Shown here one piece after another: positions 1-11,891 of a stretch of DNA of 64,000 nucleotides. The stretch is from Hydractinia symbiolongicarpus. Its lineage: Eukaryota > Cnidaria > Hydrozoa > Anthoathecata > Hydractiniidae. The first letter of the stretch is position 1. Each line of letters starts with the position of its first letter. The stretch spans positions 28,712,501-28,776,500 of the forward strand of contig NC_079879.1 in NCBI RefSeq assembly GCF_029227915.1, read 5' to 3'. The notes beneath the pieces were generated by a model. That model was given only the letters and a program-made list of their open reading frames with translations. It did no database searches and was not told the origin of the DNA. The position numbers and the translations under genes were made by a program.

Positions 1-2029
1 GTTTGCCGGCGATTAAACTTCTTTTATTCAGCGTCTCATCAAAACTGAAAACATTTTTGAAAACTACAAGTCTCAAGCGTTTTAGTGGTGAAAAGATAAT
101 TTAAAAAATCGTTTTGGAAATGAGTTTACTTACAGGGTACTTTCTTTGTATACATTCGACTATACGGGCCAAGCCCGGCATTTACGGGAAATCGCGGGTT
201 TTCGTTTGCCGGCGATTAAACCACTTTCATTAAGCGTCTCATCAAAAATGAAAACATTTCTGAAAACTACAAGTCTCATGCGTTTTAGTGGTGAAAAAAT
301 AATTTAAAAATTCGTTCGGGAAATGAGTTTACTCACTGGGTACTTTCTTTGTATACTTTTAACTATACGGGCCGAGTCCGGGATTTACGGAAAATCGCGG
401 GTTTTCGTTTGCAGGCGATTAAACATCTTTTATTCAGCGTCTTATCAAAAATGAAAACATTTTTAAAAACTACAAATCTCATGGGCTTTGGTGGTGAAAG
501 AATAATTTAAAAAATCGTTTGGGAAATGAGTTTACTCCCTGGGTACTTTCTTTGTATACTTTTGAGTATACGGGCCGAGTCCGGGATTTACGTGAAATCG
601 CAGGTTTTCGTTTGCCAGCGATTAAACTTCTTTTATTCAGCGTCTCATCAAGAATGAAAACATTTTTGAAAACTACAAGTCTCATGCGTTTTAGTGGTGA
701 AAGAATAATTAAAAAAATCGTTCGGGAAAAGAGTTTACTTCCTGGGTACTTCCTTTGTATACTTTTGACTATGCGGGCCGAGTCCGGGGTTTACGGGAAA
801 TGGCGGGTTTTCGTTTGCCGGCGATTAAACTTCTTTTATTCAGCGTCTCATCAAAAATGAAAACATTTTTGAAAACTACAAGTCTCAAGCGTTTTAGTGG
901 TAAAAAGATAATTTAAAAAATCGTTTTGAAAATGAGTTTACTCACAGGGTACTTTCTTTGTATACATTCGACTATACGGGCCAAGCCCGGCATTTACGGG
1001 AAATCGCGGGTTTTCGTTTGCCGGCGATTAAACCACTTTCATTAAGCGTCTCATCAAAAATGAAAACATTTCTGAAAACTACAAGTCTCATGCGTTTTAG
1101 TGGTGAAAGAATAATTTAAAAAATCGTTCGGGAAAAGAGTTTACTCCCTGGGTACTTCCTTTGTATATTTTGACTATGCGGGCCGAGTCCGGGGTTTACG
1201 GGAAATGGCGGGTTTTCGTTTGCCGGCAATTAAACTTCTTTTATTCAGCGTCTCATCAAAACTGAAAACATTTTTGAAAACTACAAGTCTCAAGCGTTTT
1301 AGTGGTGAAAAGATAATTTAAAAAATCGTTTTGGAAATGAGTTTACTTACAGGGTACTTTCTTTGTATACATTCGACTATACGGGCCAAGCCCGGCATTT
1401 ACGGGAAATCGCGGGTTTTCGTTTGCCGGCGATTAAACCACTTTCATTAAGCGTCTCATCAAAAATGAAAACATTTCTTAAAACTACAAGTCTCATGCGT
1501 TTTAGTGGTGAAAAAATAATTTAAAAATTCGTTCGGGAAATGAGTTTACTCACTGGGTACTTTCTTTGTATACTTTTAACTATACGGGCCGAGTCCGGGA
1601 TTTACGGAAAATCGCGGGTTTTCGTTTGCAGGCGATTAAACATCTTTTATTCAGCGTCTTATCAAAAATGAAAACATTTTTAAAAACTACAAATCTCATG
1701 GGCTTTGGTGGTGAAAGAATAATTTAAAAAATCGTTTGGGAAATGAGTTTACTCCCTGGGTACTTTCTTTGTATACTTTTGAGTATACGGGCCGAGTCCG
1801 GGATTTACGTGAAATCGCAGGTTTTTGTTTGCCAGCGATTAAACTTCTTTTATTCAGCGTCTCATCAAGAATGAAAACATTTTTGAAAACTACAAGTCTC
1901 ATGCGTTTTAGTGGTGAAAGAATAATTAAAAAAATCGTTCGGGAAAAGAGTTTACTTCCTGGGTACTTCCTTTGTATACTTTTGACTATGCGGGCCGAGT
2001 CCGGGGTTTACGGGAAATGGCGGGTTTTC
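1..2029 (+). repeat. Two alpha-beta-epsilon-zeta tetramers with alpha and a beta/zeta hybrid between them
   Basis: Monomers in order: alpha 1, beta 204, epsilon 407, zeta 610, alpha 813, beta/zeta hybrid 1016 (202 bp, TATATTTTGAC), alpha 1218, beta 1421, epsilon 1624, zeta 1827. The stretch from 1 is repeated from 1218 at an offset of 1217 bp, sharing the private marks AAAACTGAAAAC in alpha, CTTATC and AAATCTCATGGG in epsilon, and GCCAGCG with AATAATTAAAAAAATCG in zeta. A third copy of the same tetramer lies at 3450-4261. Confidence 0.88.
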
Positions 2030-3247
2030 GTTTGCCGGCGATTAAACTTCTTTTATTCAGCGTCTCATCAAAAATGAAAACATTTTTGAAAACTACAAGT
2101 CTCAAGCGTTTTAGTGGTAAAAAGATAATTTAAAAAATCGTTTTGAAAATGAGTTTACTCACAGGGTACTTTCTTTGTATACATTCGACTATACGGGCCA
2201 AGCCCGGCATTTACGGGAAATCGCGGGTATTTGTTTGCCGGCGATTAAACCACTTTCATTAAGCGTCTCATCAAAAATGAAAACATTTCTGAAAACTAAA
2301 AGTCTCATGCGTTTTAGTGGTGAAAAAATAATTTATAAATTCGTTCGGGAAATGAGTTTACTCACTGGGTACTTTCCTTGTATACTTTTAACTATACGGG
2401 CCGATTCCGGGATTTACGGAAAATCGCGGGTTTTCGTTTGCAGGCGATTAAACATCTTTTATTCAGCGTCTCATCAAAAATGAAAACATTTTTAAAAACT
2501 ACAAGTCTCATGCGTTTTAGTGGTGAAAAAATAATTTAAAAATTCGTTCGGGAAATAAGTTTACTCACTGGGTACTTTCCTTGTATACTTTTGACTATAC
2601 GGGCCGAGTCCGGGATTTACGGAAAATCGCAGGTTTTCGTTTGCCGGCGATTAAACTTCTTATATTCAGCGTCTCATCAAAAATGAAAACATTTCTGAAA
2701 ACTACAAGTCTCATGCGTTTTAGTGGTGAAAAAATAATTTAAAAATTTGTTCGGGAAATGAGTTTACTCACTGGGTACTTTCCTTGTATACTTTTAACTA
2801 TACGGGCCGAGTCCGGGATTTACGGAAAATCGCGGGTTTTCGTTTGCAGGCGATTAAACATCTTTTATTCAGCGTCTCATCAAAAATGAAAACATTTTTA
2901 AAAACTACAAGTCTCATGGGCTTTAGTGGTGAAAGAATAATTTAAAAAATCGTTTGGGAAATGAGTTTACTCCCTGGGTACTTTCTTTGTATACTTTTGA
3001 GTATACGGGCCGAGTCCGGGATTTACGGGAAATCGCAGGTTTTCGTTTGCCGGCGATTAAACTTCTTTTATTCAGCGTCTCATCAAGAATGAAAACATTT
3101 TTGAAAACTACAAGTCTCATGCGTTTTAGTGGTGAAAGAATAATTTAAAAAATCGTTCGGGAAAAGAGTTTACTCCCTGGGTACTTCCTTTGTATACTTT
3201 TGACTATGCGGGCCGAGTCCGGGATTTACGGGAAATCGCAGGTTTTC
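2030..3247 (+). repeat. Complete hexamer HOR
   Basis: Alpha 2030, beta 2233, gamma 2436, delta 2639, epsilon 2842, zeta 3045; total 1218 bp. Private marks are GGTAAAAAGATAAT and CGTTTTGAAAATGAG in alpha, and AAAAGTCTC in beta. The unit is followed by one extra zeta monomer at 3248. Confidence 0.9.
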
Positions 3248-3449
3248 GTTTGCCGGCGATTAAACTTCTTTTATTCAGCGTCTCATGAAGAATGAAAACA
3301 TTTTTGAAAACTACAAGTCTCATGCGTTTTAGTGGTGAAAGAATAATTTAAAAAATCGTTCGGGAAAAGAGTTTACTCCCTGGGTACTTCCTTTGTATAT
3401 TTTGACTATGCGGGCCGAGTCCGGGGTTTACGGGAAATGGCGGGTTTTC
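3248..3449 (+). repeat. Extra zeta monomer (202 bp)
   Basis: A second zeta directly follows the zeta at 3045, giving zeta-zeta-alpha rather than zeta-alpha. It has ATGAAGAATG and carries TATATTTTGAC, the same 1-bp loss seen in the hybrid at 1016. That shared loss suggests a common origin of the right parts of these two monomers. Confidence 0.85.
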
Positions 3450-5276
3450 GTTTGCCGGCGATTAAACTTCTTTTATTCAGCGTCTCATCAAAACTGAAAA
3501 CATTTTTGAAAACTACAAGTCTCAAGCGTTTTAGTGGTGAAAAGATAATTTAAAAAATCGTTTTGGAAATGAGTTTACTTACAGGGTACTTTCTTTGTAT
3601 ACATTCGACTATACGGGCCAAGCCCGGCATTTACGGGAAATCGCGGGTTTTCGTTTGCCGGCGATTAAACCACTTTCATTAAGCGTCTCATCAAAAATGA
3701 AAACATTTCTGAAAACTACAAGTCTCATGCGTTTTAGTGGTGAAAAAATAATTTAAAAATTCGTTCGGGAAATGAGTTTACTCACTGGGTACTTTCTTTG
3801 TATACTTTTAACTATACGGGCCGAGTCCGGGATTTACGGAAAATCGCGGGTTTTCGTTTGCAGGCGATTAAACATCTTTTATTCAGCGTCTTATCAAAAA
3901 TGAAAACATTTTTAAAAACTACAAATCTCATGGGCTTTGGTGGTGAAAGAATAATTTAAAAAATCGTTTGGGAAATGAGTTTACTCCCTGGGTACTTTCT
4001 TTGTATACTTTTGAGTATACGGGCCGAGTCCGGGATTTACGGGAAATCGCAGGTTTTCGTTTGCCAGCGATTAAACTTCTTTTATTCAGCGTCTCATCAA
4101 GAATGAAAACATTTTTGAAAACTACAAGTCTCATGCGTTTTAGTGGTGAAAGAATAATTAAAAAAATCGTTCGGAAAAAGAGTTTACTTCCTGGGTACTT
4201 CCTTTGTATACTTTTGACTATGCGGGCCGAGTCCGGGGTTTACGGGAATTGGCGGGTTTTCGTTTGCCGGCGATTAAACTTCTTTTATTCAGCGTCTCAT
4301 CAAAAATGAAAACATTTTTGAAAACTACAAGTCTCAAGCGTTTTAGTGGTAAAAAGATAATTTAAAAAATCGTTTTGAAAATGAGTTTACTCACAGGGTA
4401 CTTTCTTTGTATACATTCGACTATACGGGCCAAGCCCGGCATTTACGGGAAATCGCGGGTTTTCGTTTGCCGGCGATTAAACCACTTTCATTAAGCGTCT
4501 CATCAAAAATGAAAACATTTCTGAAAACTAAAAGTCTCATGCGTTTTAGTGGTGAAAAAATAATTTATAAATTCGTTCGGGAAATGAGTTTACTCACTGG
4601 GTACTTTCCTTGTATACTTTTGACTATACGGGCCGAGTCCGGGATTTACGGAAAATCGCAGGTTTTCGTTTGCCGGCGATTAAACTTCTTATATTCAGCG
4701 TCTCATCAAAAATGAAAACATTTCTGAAAACTACAAGTCTCATGCGTTTTAGTGGTGAAAAAATAATTTAAAAATTTGTTCGGGAAATGAGTTTACTCAC
4801 TGGGTACTTTCCTTGTATACTTTTAACTATACGGGCCGAGTCCGGGATTTACGGAAAATCGCGGGTTTTCGTTTGCAGGCGATTAAACATCTTTTATTCA
4901 GCGTCTCATCAAAAATGAAAACATTTTTAAAAACTACAAGTCTCATGGGCTTTAGTGGTGAAAGAATAATTTAAAAAATCGTTTGGGAAATGAGTTTACT
5001 CCCTGGGTACTTTCTTTGTATACTTTTGAGTATACGGGCCGAGTCCGGGATTTACGGGAAATCGCAGGTTTTCGTTTGCCGGCGATTAAACTTCTTTTAT
5101 TCAGCGTCTCCTCAAGAATGAAAACATTTTTGAAAACTACAAGTCTCTTGCGTTTTAGTGGTGAAAGAATAATTTAAAAAATCGTTCGGGAAAAGAGTTT
5201 ACTCCCTGGGTACTTCCTTTGTATACTTTTGACTATGCGGGCCGAGTCCGGGGTTTACGGGAAATGGCGGGTTTTC
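3450..5276 (+). repeat. Tetramer followed by a pentamer with a beta/gamma hybrid
   Basis: Alpha 3450, beta 3653, epsilon 3856, zeta 4059 form a tetramer that shares the private marks of those at 1 and 1218. Alpha 4262, beta/gamma hybrid 4465 (left beta, right CTTTTGAC and CGCAGG of gamma), delta 4668, epsilon 4871, zeta 5074 follow. The pentamer looks like a hexamer that lost about one monomer length through an exchange between the right parts of beta and gamma. Confidence 0.85.
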
Positions 5277-7100
5277 GTTTGCCGGCGATTAAACTTCTTT
5301 TATAAGCGTCTCATCAAAAATGAAAACATTTTTGAAAACTACAAGTCTCAAGCGTTTTAGTGGTGAAAAGATAATTTAAAAAATCGTTTTGGAAATGAGT
5401 TTACTTACAGGGTACTTTCTTTGTATACATTCGACTATAAGGGCCAAGCCCGGCATTTACGGGAAATCGCGGGTTTTCGTTTTCCGGCGATTAAACCACT
5501 TTCTTTAAGCGTCTCATCAAAAATGAAAACATTTCTGAAAACTACAAGTCTCATGCGTTTTAGTGGTGAAAAAATAATTTATAAATTCGTTCGGGAAATG
5601 AGTTTACTCACTGGGTACTTTCCTTGTATACTTTTAACTATACGGGCCGAGTCCGGGATTTACGGAAAATCGCGGGTTTTCGTTTGCAGGCGATTAAACA
5701 TCTTTTATTCAGCGTCTCATCAAAAATGAAAACATTTTTAAAAACTACAAGTCTCATGCGTTTTAGTTGTGAAAGAATAATTTAAAAAATCGTTTTGGAA
5801 ATGAGTTTACTCACAGGGTACTTTCTTTGTATACATTCGACTATACGGGCCAAGCCCGGCATTTACGGGAAATCGCGGGTTTTCGTTTGCCGGCGATTAA
5901 ACCACTTTCTTTAAGCGTCTCATCAAAAATAAAAACATTTCTGAAAACTACAAGTCTCATGCGTTTTAGTGGTGAAAAAATAATTTATAAATTCGTTGGG
6001 AAATGAGTTTACTCACTGGGAACTTTCCTTGTATACTTTTAACTATACGGGCCGAGTGCGGGATTTACGGAAAATCGCGGGTTTTCGTTTGCAGGCGATT
6101 AAACATCTTTTATTCAGCGTCTCATCAAAAATGAAAACATTTTTAAAAACTACAAGTCTCATGCGTTTTAGTGGTGAAAAAATAATTTAAAAATTCGTTC
6201 GGGAAATAAGTTTACTCACTGGGTACTTTCCTTGTATACTTTTGACTATACGGGCCGAGTCCGGGATTTACGGAAAATCGAAGGTTTTCGTTTGCCGGCG
6301 ATTAAACTTCTTATATTCAGCGTCTCATCAAAAATGAAAACATTTCTGAAAACTACAAGTCTCATGCGTTTTAGTGGTGAAAAAATAATTTAAAAATTTG
6401 TTCGGGAAATGAGTTTACTCACTGGGTACTTTCCTTGTATACTTTTAACTATACGGGCCGAGTCCAGGATTTACGGAAAATCGCGGGTTTTCGTTTGCAG
6501 GTGATTAAACATCTTTTATTCAGCGTCTCATCAAAAATGAAAACATTTTTAAAAACTACAAGTCTCATGCGTTTTAGTGGTGAAAAAATAATATAAAAAT
6601 TCGTTCGGGAAATAAGTTTACTCACTGGGTACTTTCCTTGTATACTTTTGACTATACGGGCCGAGTCCGGGATTTACGGAAAATCGCAGGTTTTCGTTTG
6701 CCGGCGATTAAACTTCTTATATTCAGCGTCTCATCAAAAATGAAAACATTTCTGAAAACTACAAGTCTCATGGGCTTTAGTGGTGAAAGAATAATTTAAA
6801 AAATCGTTTGGGAAATGAGTTTACTCCCTGGGTACTTTTTTGTATACTTTTGAGTATACGGGCCGAGTCCGGGATTTACGGGAAATCGCAGGTTTTCGTT
6901 TGCCGGCGATTAAACTTCTTTTATTCAGCGTCTCATCAAGAATGAAAACATTTTTGAAAACTACAAGTCTCATGCGTTTTAGTGGTGAAAGAATAATTTA
7001 AAAAATCGTTCGGGAAAAGAGTTTAATCCCTGGGTACTTCCTTTGTATACTTTTGACTATGCGGGCCGAGTCCGGGGTTTACGGGAAATGGCGGGTTTTT
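5277..7100 (+). repeat. Nonamer with gamma-delta amplification
   Basis: Order: alpha 5277 (202 bp, TTTTATAAGCG), beta 5479, gamma/alpha hybrid 5682, beta 5885 (202 bp, CGTTGGGAAATG), gamma 6087, delta 6290, gamma 6493, delta/epsilon hybrid 6696 (202 bp, TACTTTTTTG), zeta 6898. The gamma-delta pair occurs twice in a row. Betas here carry CTTTCTTTAAG; the one at 5885 also has AAAATAAAAAC, GGGAACTTTCC and GAGTGCGGG, marks of a subfamily common between 5.9 and 22.4 kb. Confidence 0.83.
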
Positions 7101-8927
7101 GTTTGCCGGCGATTAAACTTCTTTTATTCAGCGTCTCATCAAAAATGAAAACATTTTTGAAAACTACAAGTCTCAAGCGTTTTAGTGGTGAAAAGATAAT
7201 TTAAAAAATCGTTTTGGAAATGAGTTTACTCACAGGGTACTTTCTTTGTATACATTCGACTATACGGGCCAAGCCCGGCATTTACGGGAAATCGCGGGTT
7301 TTCGTTTGCCGGCGATTAAACCACTTTCTTTAAGCGTCTCATCAAAAATGAAAACATTTCTGAAAACTACAAGTCTCATGCGTTTTAGTGGTGAAAAAAT
7401 AATTTATAAATTCGTTCGGGAAATGAGTTTACTCACTGGGTACTTTCCTTGTATACTTTTAACTATACGGGCCGAATCCGGGATTTACGGAAAATCGCGG
7501 GTTTTCGTTTGCAGGCGATTAAACATCTTTTATTCAGCGTCTCATCAAAAGTGAAAACATTTTTAAAAACTACAAGTCTCATGGGCTTTAGTGGTGAAAG
7601 AATAATTTAAAAAATCGTTTGGGAAATGAGTTTACTCCCTGGGTACTTTCTTTGTATACTTTTGAGTATACGGGCCGAGTCCGGGATTTACAGGAAGTCG
7701 CAGGTTTTCGTTTGCCGGCGATTAAACTTCTTTTATTCAGCGTCTCATAAAGAATGAAAACATTTTTGAAAACTACAAGTCTCATGCGTTTTAGTTGTGA
7801 AAGAATAATTTAAAAACTCGTTCGGGAAAAGAGTTTACTCCCTGGGTACTTCCTTTGTATACTTTTGACTATGCGGGCCGAGTCCGGGGTTTACGGGAAA
7901 TGGCAGGTTTTGGTTTGCCGGCGATTAAACTTCTTTTATTCAGTGTCTCATCAAAAATGAAAACATTTTTGAAAACTACAAGTCTCAAGCGTTTTAGTGG
8001 TGAAAAGATAATTTAAAAAATCGTTTTGGAAATGAGTTTACTCACAGGGTACTTTCTTTGTATACATTCGACTATACGGGCCAAGCCCGGCATTTACGGG
8101 AAATCGCGGGTTTTCGTTTGCCGGCGATTAAACCACTTTCTTTAAGCGTCTCATCAAAAATGAAAACATTTCTGAAAACTACAAGTCTCATGCGTTTTAG
8201 TGGTGAAAAAATAATTTATAAATTCGTTCGGGAAATGAGTTTACTCACTGGGAACTTTCCTTGTATACTTTTAACTATACGGGCCGAGTGCGGGATTTAC
8301 GGAAAATCGCGGGTTTTCGTTTGCAGGCGATTAAACATCTTTTATTCAGCGTCTCATCAAAAATGAAAACATTTTTAAAAACTACAAGTCTCATGCGTTT
8401 TAGTGGTGAAAAAATAATTTAAAAATTCGTTAGGGAAATAAGTTTACTCACTGGGTACTTTGCTTGTATACTTTTGACTATACGGGCCGAGTCCGGGATT
8501 TACGGAAAATCGAAGGTTTTCGTTTGCCGGCCATTAAACTTCTTATATTCAGCGTCTCATCAAAAATGAAAACATTTCTGAAAACTACAAGTCTCATGCG
8601 TTTTAGTGGTGAAAAAATAATTTAAAAATTTGTTCGGGAAATGAGTTTACTCACTGGGTACTTTCCTTGTATACTTTTGACTATACGGGCCGAGTCCGGG
8701 GTTTACGGGAAATGGCGGGTTTTCGTTTGCCGGCGATTAAACTTCTTTTATTCAGCGTCTCATCAAAACTGAAAACATTTTTGAAAACTACAAGTCTCAT
8801 GCGTTTTAGTTGTGAAAGAATAATTTAAAAAATCGTTCGGGAAAAGAGTTTACTCCCTGGGTACTTCCTTTGTATACTTTTGACTATGCGGGCCGAGTCC
8901 GGGGTTTACGGGAAATGGCGGGTTTTC
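7101..8927 (+). repeat. Tetramer plus pentamer (alpha-beta-gamma-delta/zeta-zeta)
   Basis: Alpha 7101, beta 7304, epsilon 7507, zeta 7710 (ATAAAGAATG, TTTAGTTGTGAAAG) are followed by alpha 7913, beta 8116, gamma 8319, delta/zeta hybrid 8522 (GCCGGCCATT) and zeta 8725 (AAAACTG). The alpha-to-zeta pentamer is the same unit that appears in tandem at 19888-22727. Together with 6290-7100 it matches 18265-20902 at an offset of 11,975 bp. Confidence 0.85.
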
Positions 8928-11891
8928 GTTTGCCGGCGATTAAACTTCTTTTATTCAGTGTCTCATCAAAAATGAAAACATTTTTGAAAACTACAAGTCT
9001 CAAGCGTTTTAGTGGTGAAAAGATAATTTAAAAAATCGTTTTGGAAATTAGTTTACTCACAGGGTACTTTCTTTGTATACATTCGACTATACGGGCCAAG
9101 CCCGGCATTTACGGGAAATAGCGGGTTTTCGTTTGCCGGCGATTAAACCACTTTCTTTAAGCGTCTCATCAAAAATAAAAACATTTCTGAAAACTACAAG
9201 TCTCATGCGTTTTAGTGGTGAAAAAATAATTTATAAATTCGTTCGGGAAATGAGTTTACTCCCTGGGTACTTTCTTTGTATACTTTTGAGTATACGGGCC
9301 GAGTCTGGGATTTACGGGAAATCGCAGGTTTTCGTTTGCCAGCGATTAAACTTCTTTTATTCAGCGTCTCATCAAGAATGAAAACATTTTTGAAAACTAC
9401 AAGTCTCATGCGTTTTAGTGGTGAAAGAATAATTAAAAAAATCGTTCGGGAAAAGAGTTTACTTCCTGGGTACTTCCTTTGTATACTTTTGACTATGCGG
9501 GCCGAGTCCGGGGTTTACGGGAAATGGCGGGTTTTCGTTTGCCGGCGATTAAACTTCTTTTATTCAGCGTCTCATCAAAAATGAAAACATTTTTGAAAAC
9601 TACAAGTCTCAAGCGTTTTAGTGGTAAAAAGATAATTTAAAAAATCGTTTTGAAAATGAGTTTACTCACAGGGTACTTTCTTTGTATACATTCGACTATA
9701 CGGGCCAAGCCCGGCATTTACGGGAAATCGCGGGTTTTCGTTTGCCGGCGATTAAACCACTTTCATTAAGCGTCTGATCAAAAATAAAAACATTTCTGAA
9801 AACTAAAAGTCTCATGCGTTTTAGTGGTGAAAAAATAATTTATAAATTCGTTCGGGAAATGAGTTTACTCACTGGGTACTTTCCTTGTATACTTTTAACT
9901 ATACAGGCCGAGTCCGGGATTTACGGAAAATCGCGGGTTTTCGTTTGCAGGCGATTAAACATCTTTTATTCAGCGTCTCATCAAAAATGAAAACATTTTT
10001 AAAAACTACAAGTCTCATGCGTTTTAGTGGTGAAAAAATAATTTAAAAATTCGTTCGGGAAATAAGTTTACTCACTGGGTACTTTCCTTGTATACTTTTG
10101 ACTATACGGGCCGAGTTCGGGATTTACGGAAAATCGCAGGTTTTCGTTTGCCGGCGATTAAACTTCTTATATTCAGCGTCTCATCAAAAATGAAAACATT
10201 TCTGAAAACTACAAGTCTCATGCGTTTTAGTGGTGAAAAAATAATTTAAAAATTTGTTCGGGAAATGAGTTTACTCACTGGGTACTTTCCTTGTATACTT
10301 TTAACTATACGGGCCGAGTCCGGGATTTACGGAAAATTGCGGGTTTTCGTTTGCAGGCGATTAAACATCTTTTATTCAGCGTCTCATCAAAAATGAAAAC
10401 ATTTTTAAAAACTAAAAGTCTCATGGGCTTTAGTGGTGAAAGAATAATTTAAAAAATCGTTTGGGAAATGAGTTTACTCCCTGGGTACTTTCTTTGTATA
10501 CTTTTGAGTATATGGGCCGAGTCCGGGATTTACGGGAAATCGCAGGTTTTCGTTTGCCGGCGATTAAACTTCTTTTATTCAGCGTCTCATCAAGAATGAA
10601 AACATTTTTGAAAACTACAAGTCTCATGCGTTTTAGTGGTGAAAGAATAATTTAAAAAATCGTTCGGGAAAAGAGTTTACTCCCTGGGTACTTCCTTTGT
10701 ATACTTTTGACTATACGGGCCGAGTCCGGGGTTTACGGGAAATGGCGGGTTTTCGTTTGCCGGCGATTAAACTTCTTTTATTCAGCGTCTCATCAAAAAT
10801 GAAAACATTTTTGAAAACTACAAGTCTCAAGCGTTTTAGTGGTGAAAAGATAATTTAAAAAATCGTTTTGGAAATGAGTTTACTTACAGGGTACTTTCTT
10901 TGTATACATTCGACTATACGGGCCAAGCCCGGCATTTACGGGAAATCGCGGGTTTTCGTTTGCCGGCGATTAAACCACTTTCTTTAAGCGTCTCATCAAA
11001 AATGAAAACATTTCTGAAAACTACAAGTCTCATGCGTTTTAGTGGTGAAAAAATAATTTATAAATTCGTTCGGGAAATGAGTTTACTCACTGGGTACTTT
11101 CCTTGTATACTTTTAACTATACGGGCCGAGTCCGGGATTTACGGAAAATCGCGGGTTTTCGTTTGCAGGCGATTAAACATCTTTTATTCAGCGTCTCATC
11201 AAAAATGAAAACATTTTTAAAAACTACAAGTCTCATGGGCTTTAGTGGTGAAAGAATAATTTAAAAAATCGTTTGGGAAATGAGTTTACTCCCTGGGTAC
11301 TTTCTTTGTATACTTTTGAGTATACGGGCCGAGTCCGGGATTTACGGGAAGTCGCAGGTTTTCGTTTGCCGGCGATTAAACTTCTTTTATTCAGCGTCTC
11401 ATAAAGAATGAAAACATTTTTGAAAACTACAAGTCTCATGCGTTTTAGTTGTGAAAGAATAATTTAAAAAATCGTTTTGGAAATGAGTTTACTCACAGGG
11501 TACTTTCTTTGTATACATTCGACTATACGGGCCAAGCCCGGCATTTACGGGAAATCGCGGGTTTTCGTTTGCCGGCGATTAAACCACTTTCTTTAAGCGT
11601 CTCATCAAAAATAAAAACATTTCTGAAAACTACAAGTCTCATGCGTTTTAGTGGTGAAAAAATAATTTATAAATTCGTTCGGGAAATGAGTTTACTCACT
11701 GGGAACTTTCCTTGTATACTTTTAACTATACGGGCCGAGTGCGGAATTTACGGAAAATCGCGGGTTTTCGTTTGCAGGCGATTAATTATCTTTTATTCAG
11801 CGTCTCATCAAAAATGAAAACATTTTTAAAAACTACAAGTCTCATGCGTTTTAGTGGTGAAAAAATAATTTAAAAATTCGTTCGGGAAATA
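8644..11891 (+). repeat. 16-monomer super-unit, copy 1 (3248 bp)
   Basis: From the zeta at 8725 the content is zeta, alpha, beta/epsilon hybrid (9131), zeta, alpha, beta, gamma, delta, epsilon, zeta, alpha, beta, epsilon, zeta/alpha hybrid (11364), beta, gamma/zeta hybrid (11770). The following copy matches at exactly 3248 bp, with few differences seen by eye, such as TATATGGGCC at 10510 against TATACGGGCC. The left limit is set by G at 8643 against A at 11891. The super-unit contains one intact hexamer, 9537-10754. Confidence 0.86.
9537..10754 (+). repeat. Complete hexamer HOR inside 16-mer copy 1
   Basis: Alpha 9537, beta 9740, gamma 9943, delta 10146, epsilon 10349, zeta 10552. Shared private marks with its copy at 12785 include GGTAAAAAGATAAT in alpha, AAAATAAAAAC and ACTATACAGGCC in beta, GAGTTCGGG in gamma and AAAATTGCGGG in delta. 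The beta at 9740 also has a private CGTCTGATC. Confidence 0.9.

Noticed and set aside
47-64. A 12-bp sub-repeat (GAAAAC at 47-52 and 59-64) as evidence that the monomer grew from a shorter unit
   Set aside because: Only two copies of a six-base word are present, and no wider internal periodicity is visible in the 203 bp.
519-860. Open reading frames of 64-113 codons on both strands, recurring through the window
   Set aside because: They follow the repeat. The 203-bp period is not a multiple of three, so the frame shifts in every monomer; plus and minus frames overlap almost fully over the same bases; many begin with TTG; the longest ones only exist where TTTATAA or AATTAAAAA removes a stop. 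No domain or signal is recognisable.
1218-2434. Assembly artefact as the explanation for the near-identical tandem blocks
   Set aside because: Copies carry private single-base differences and distinct hybrid joins, and identical blocks are of many different lengths. It cannot be fully excluded without read evidence, so it stays a caution.
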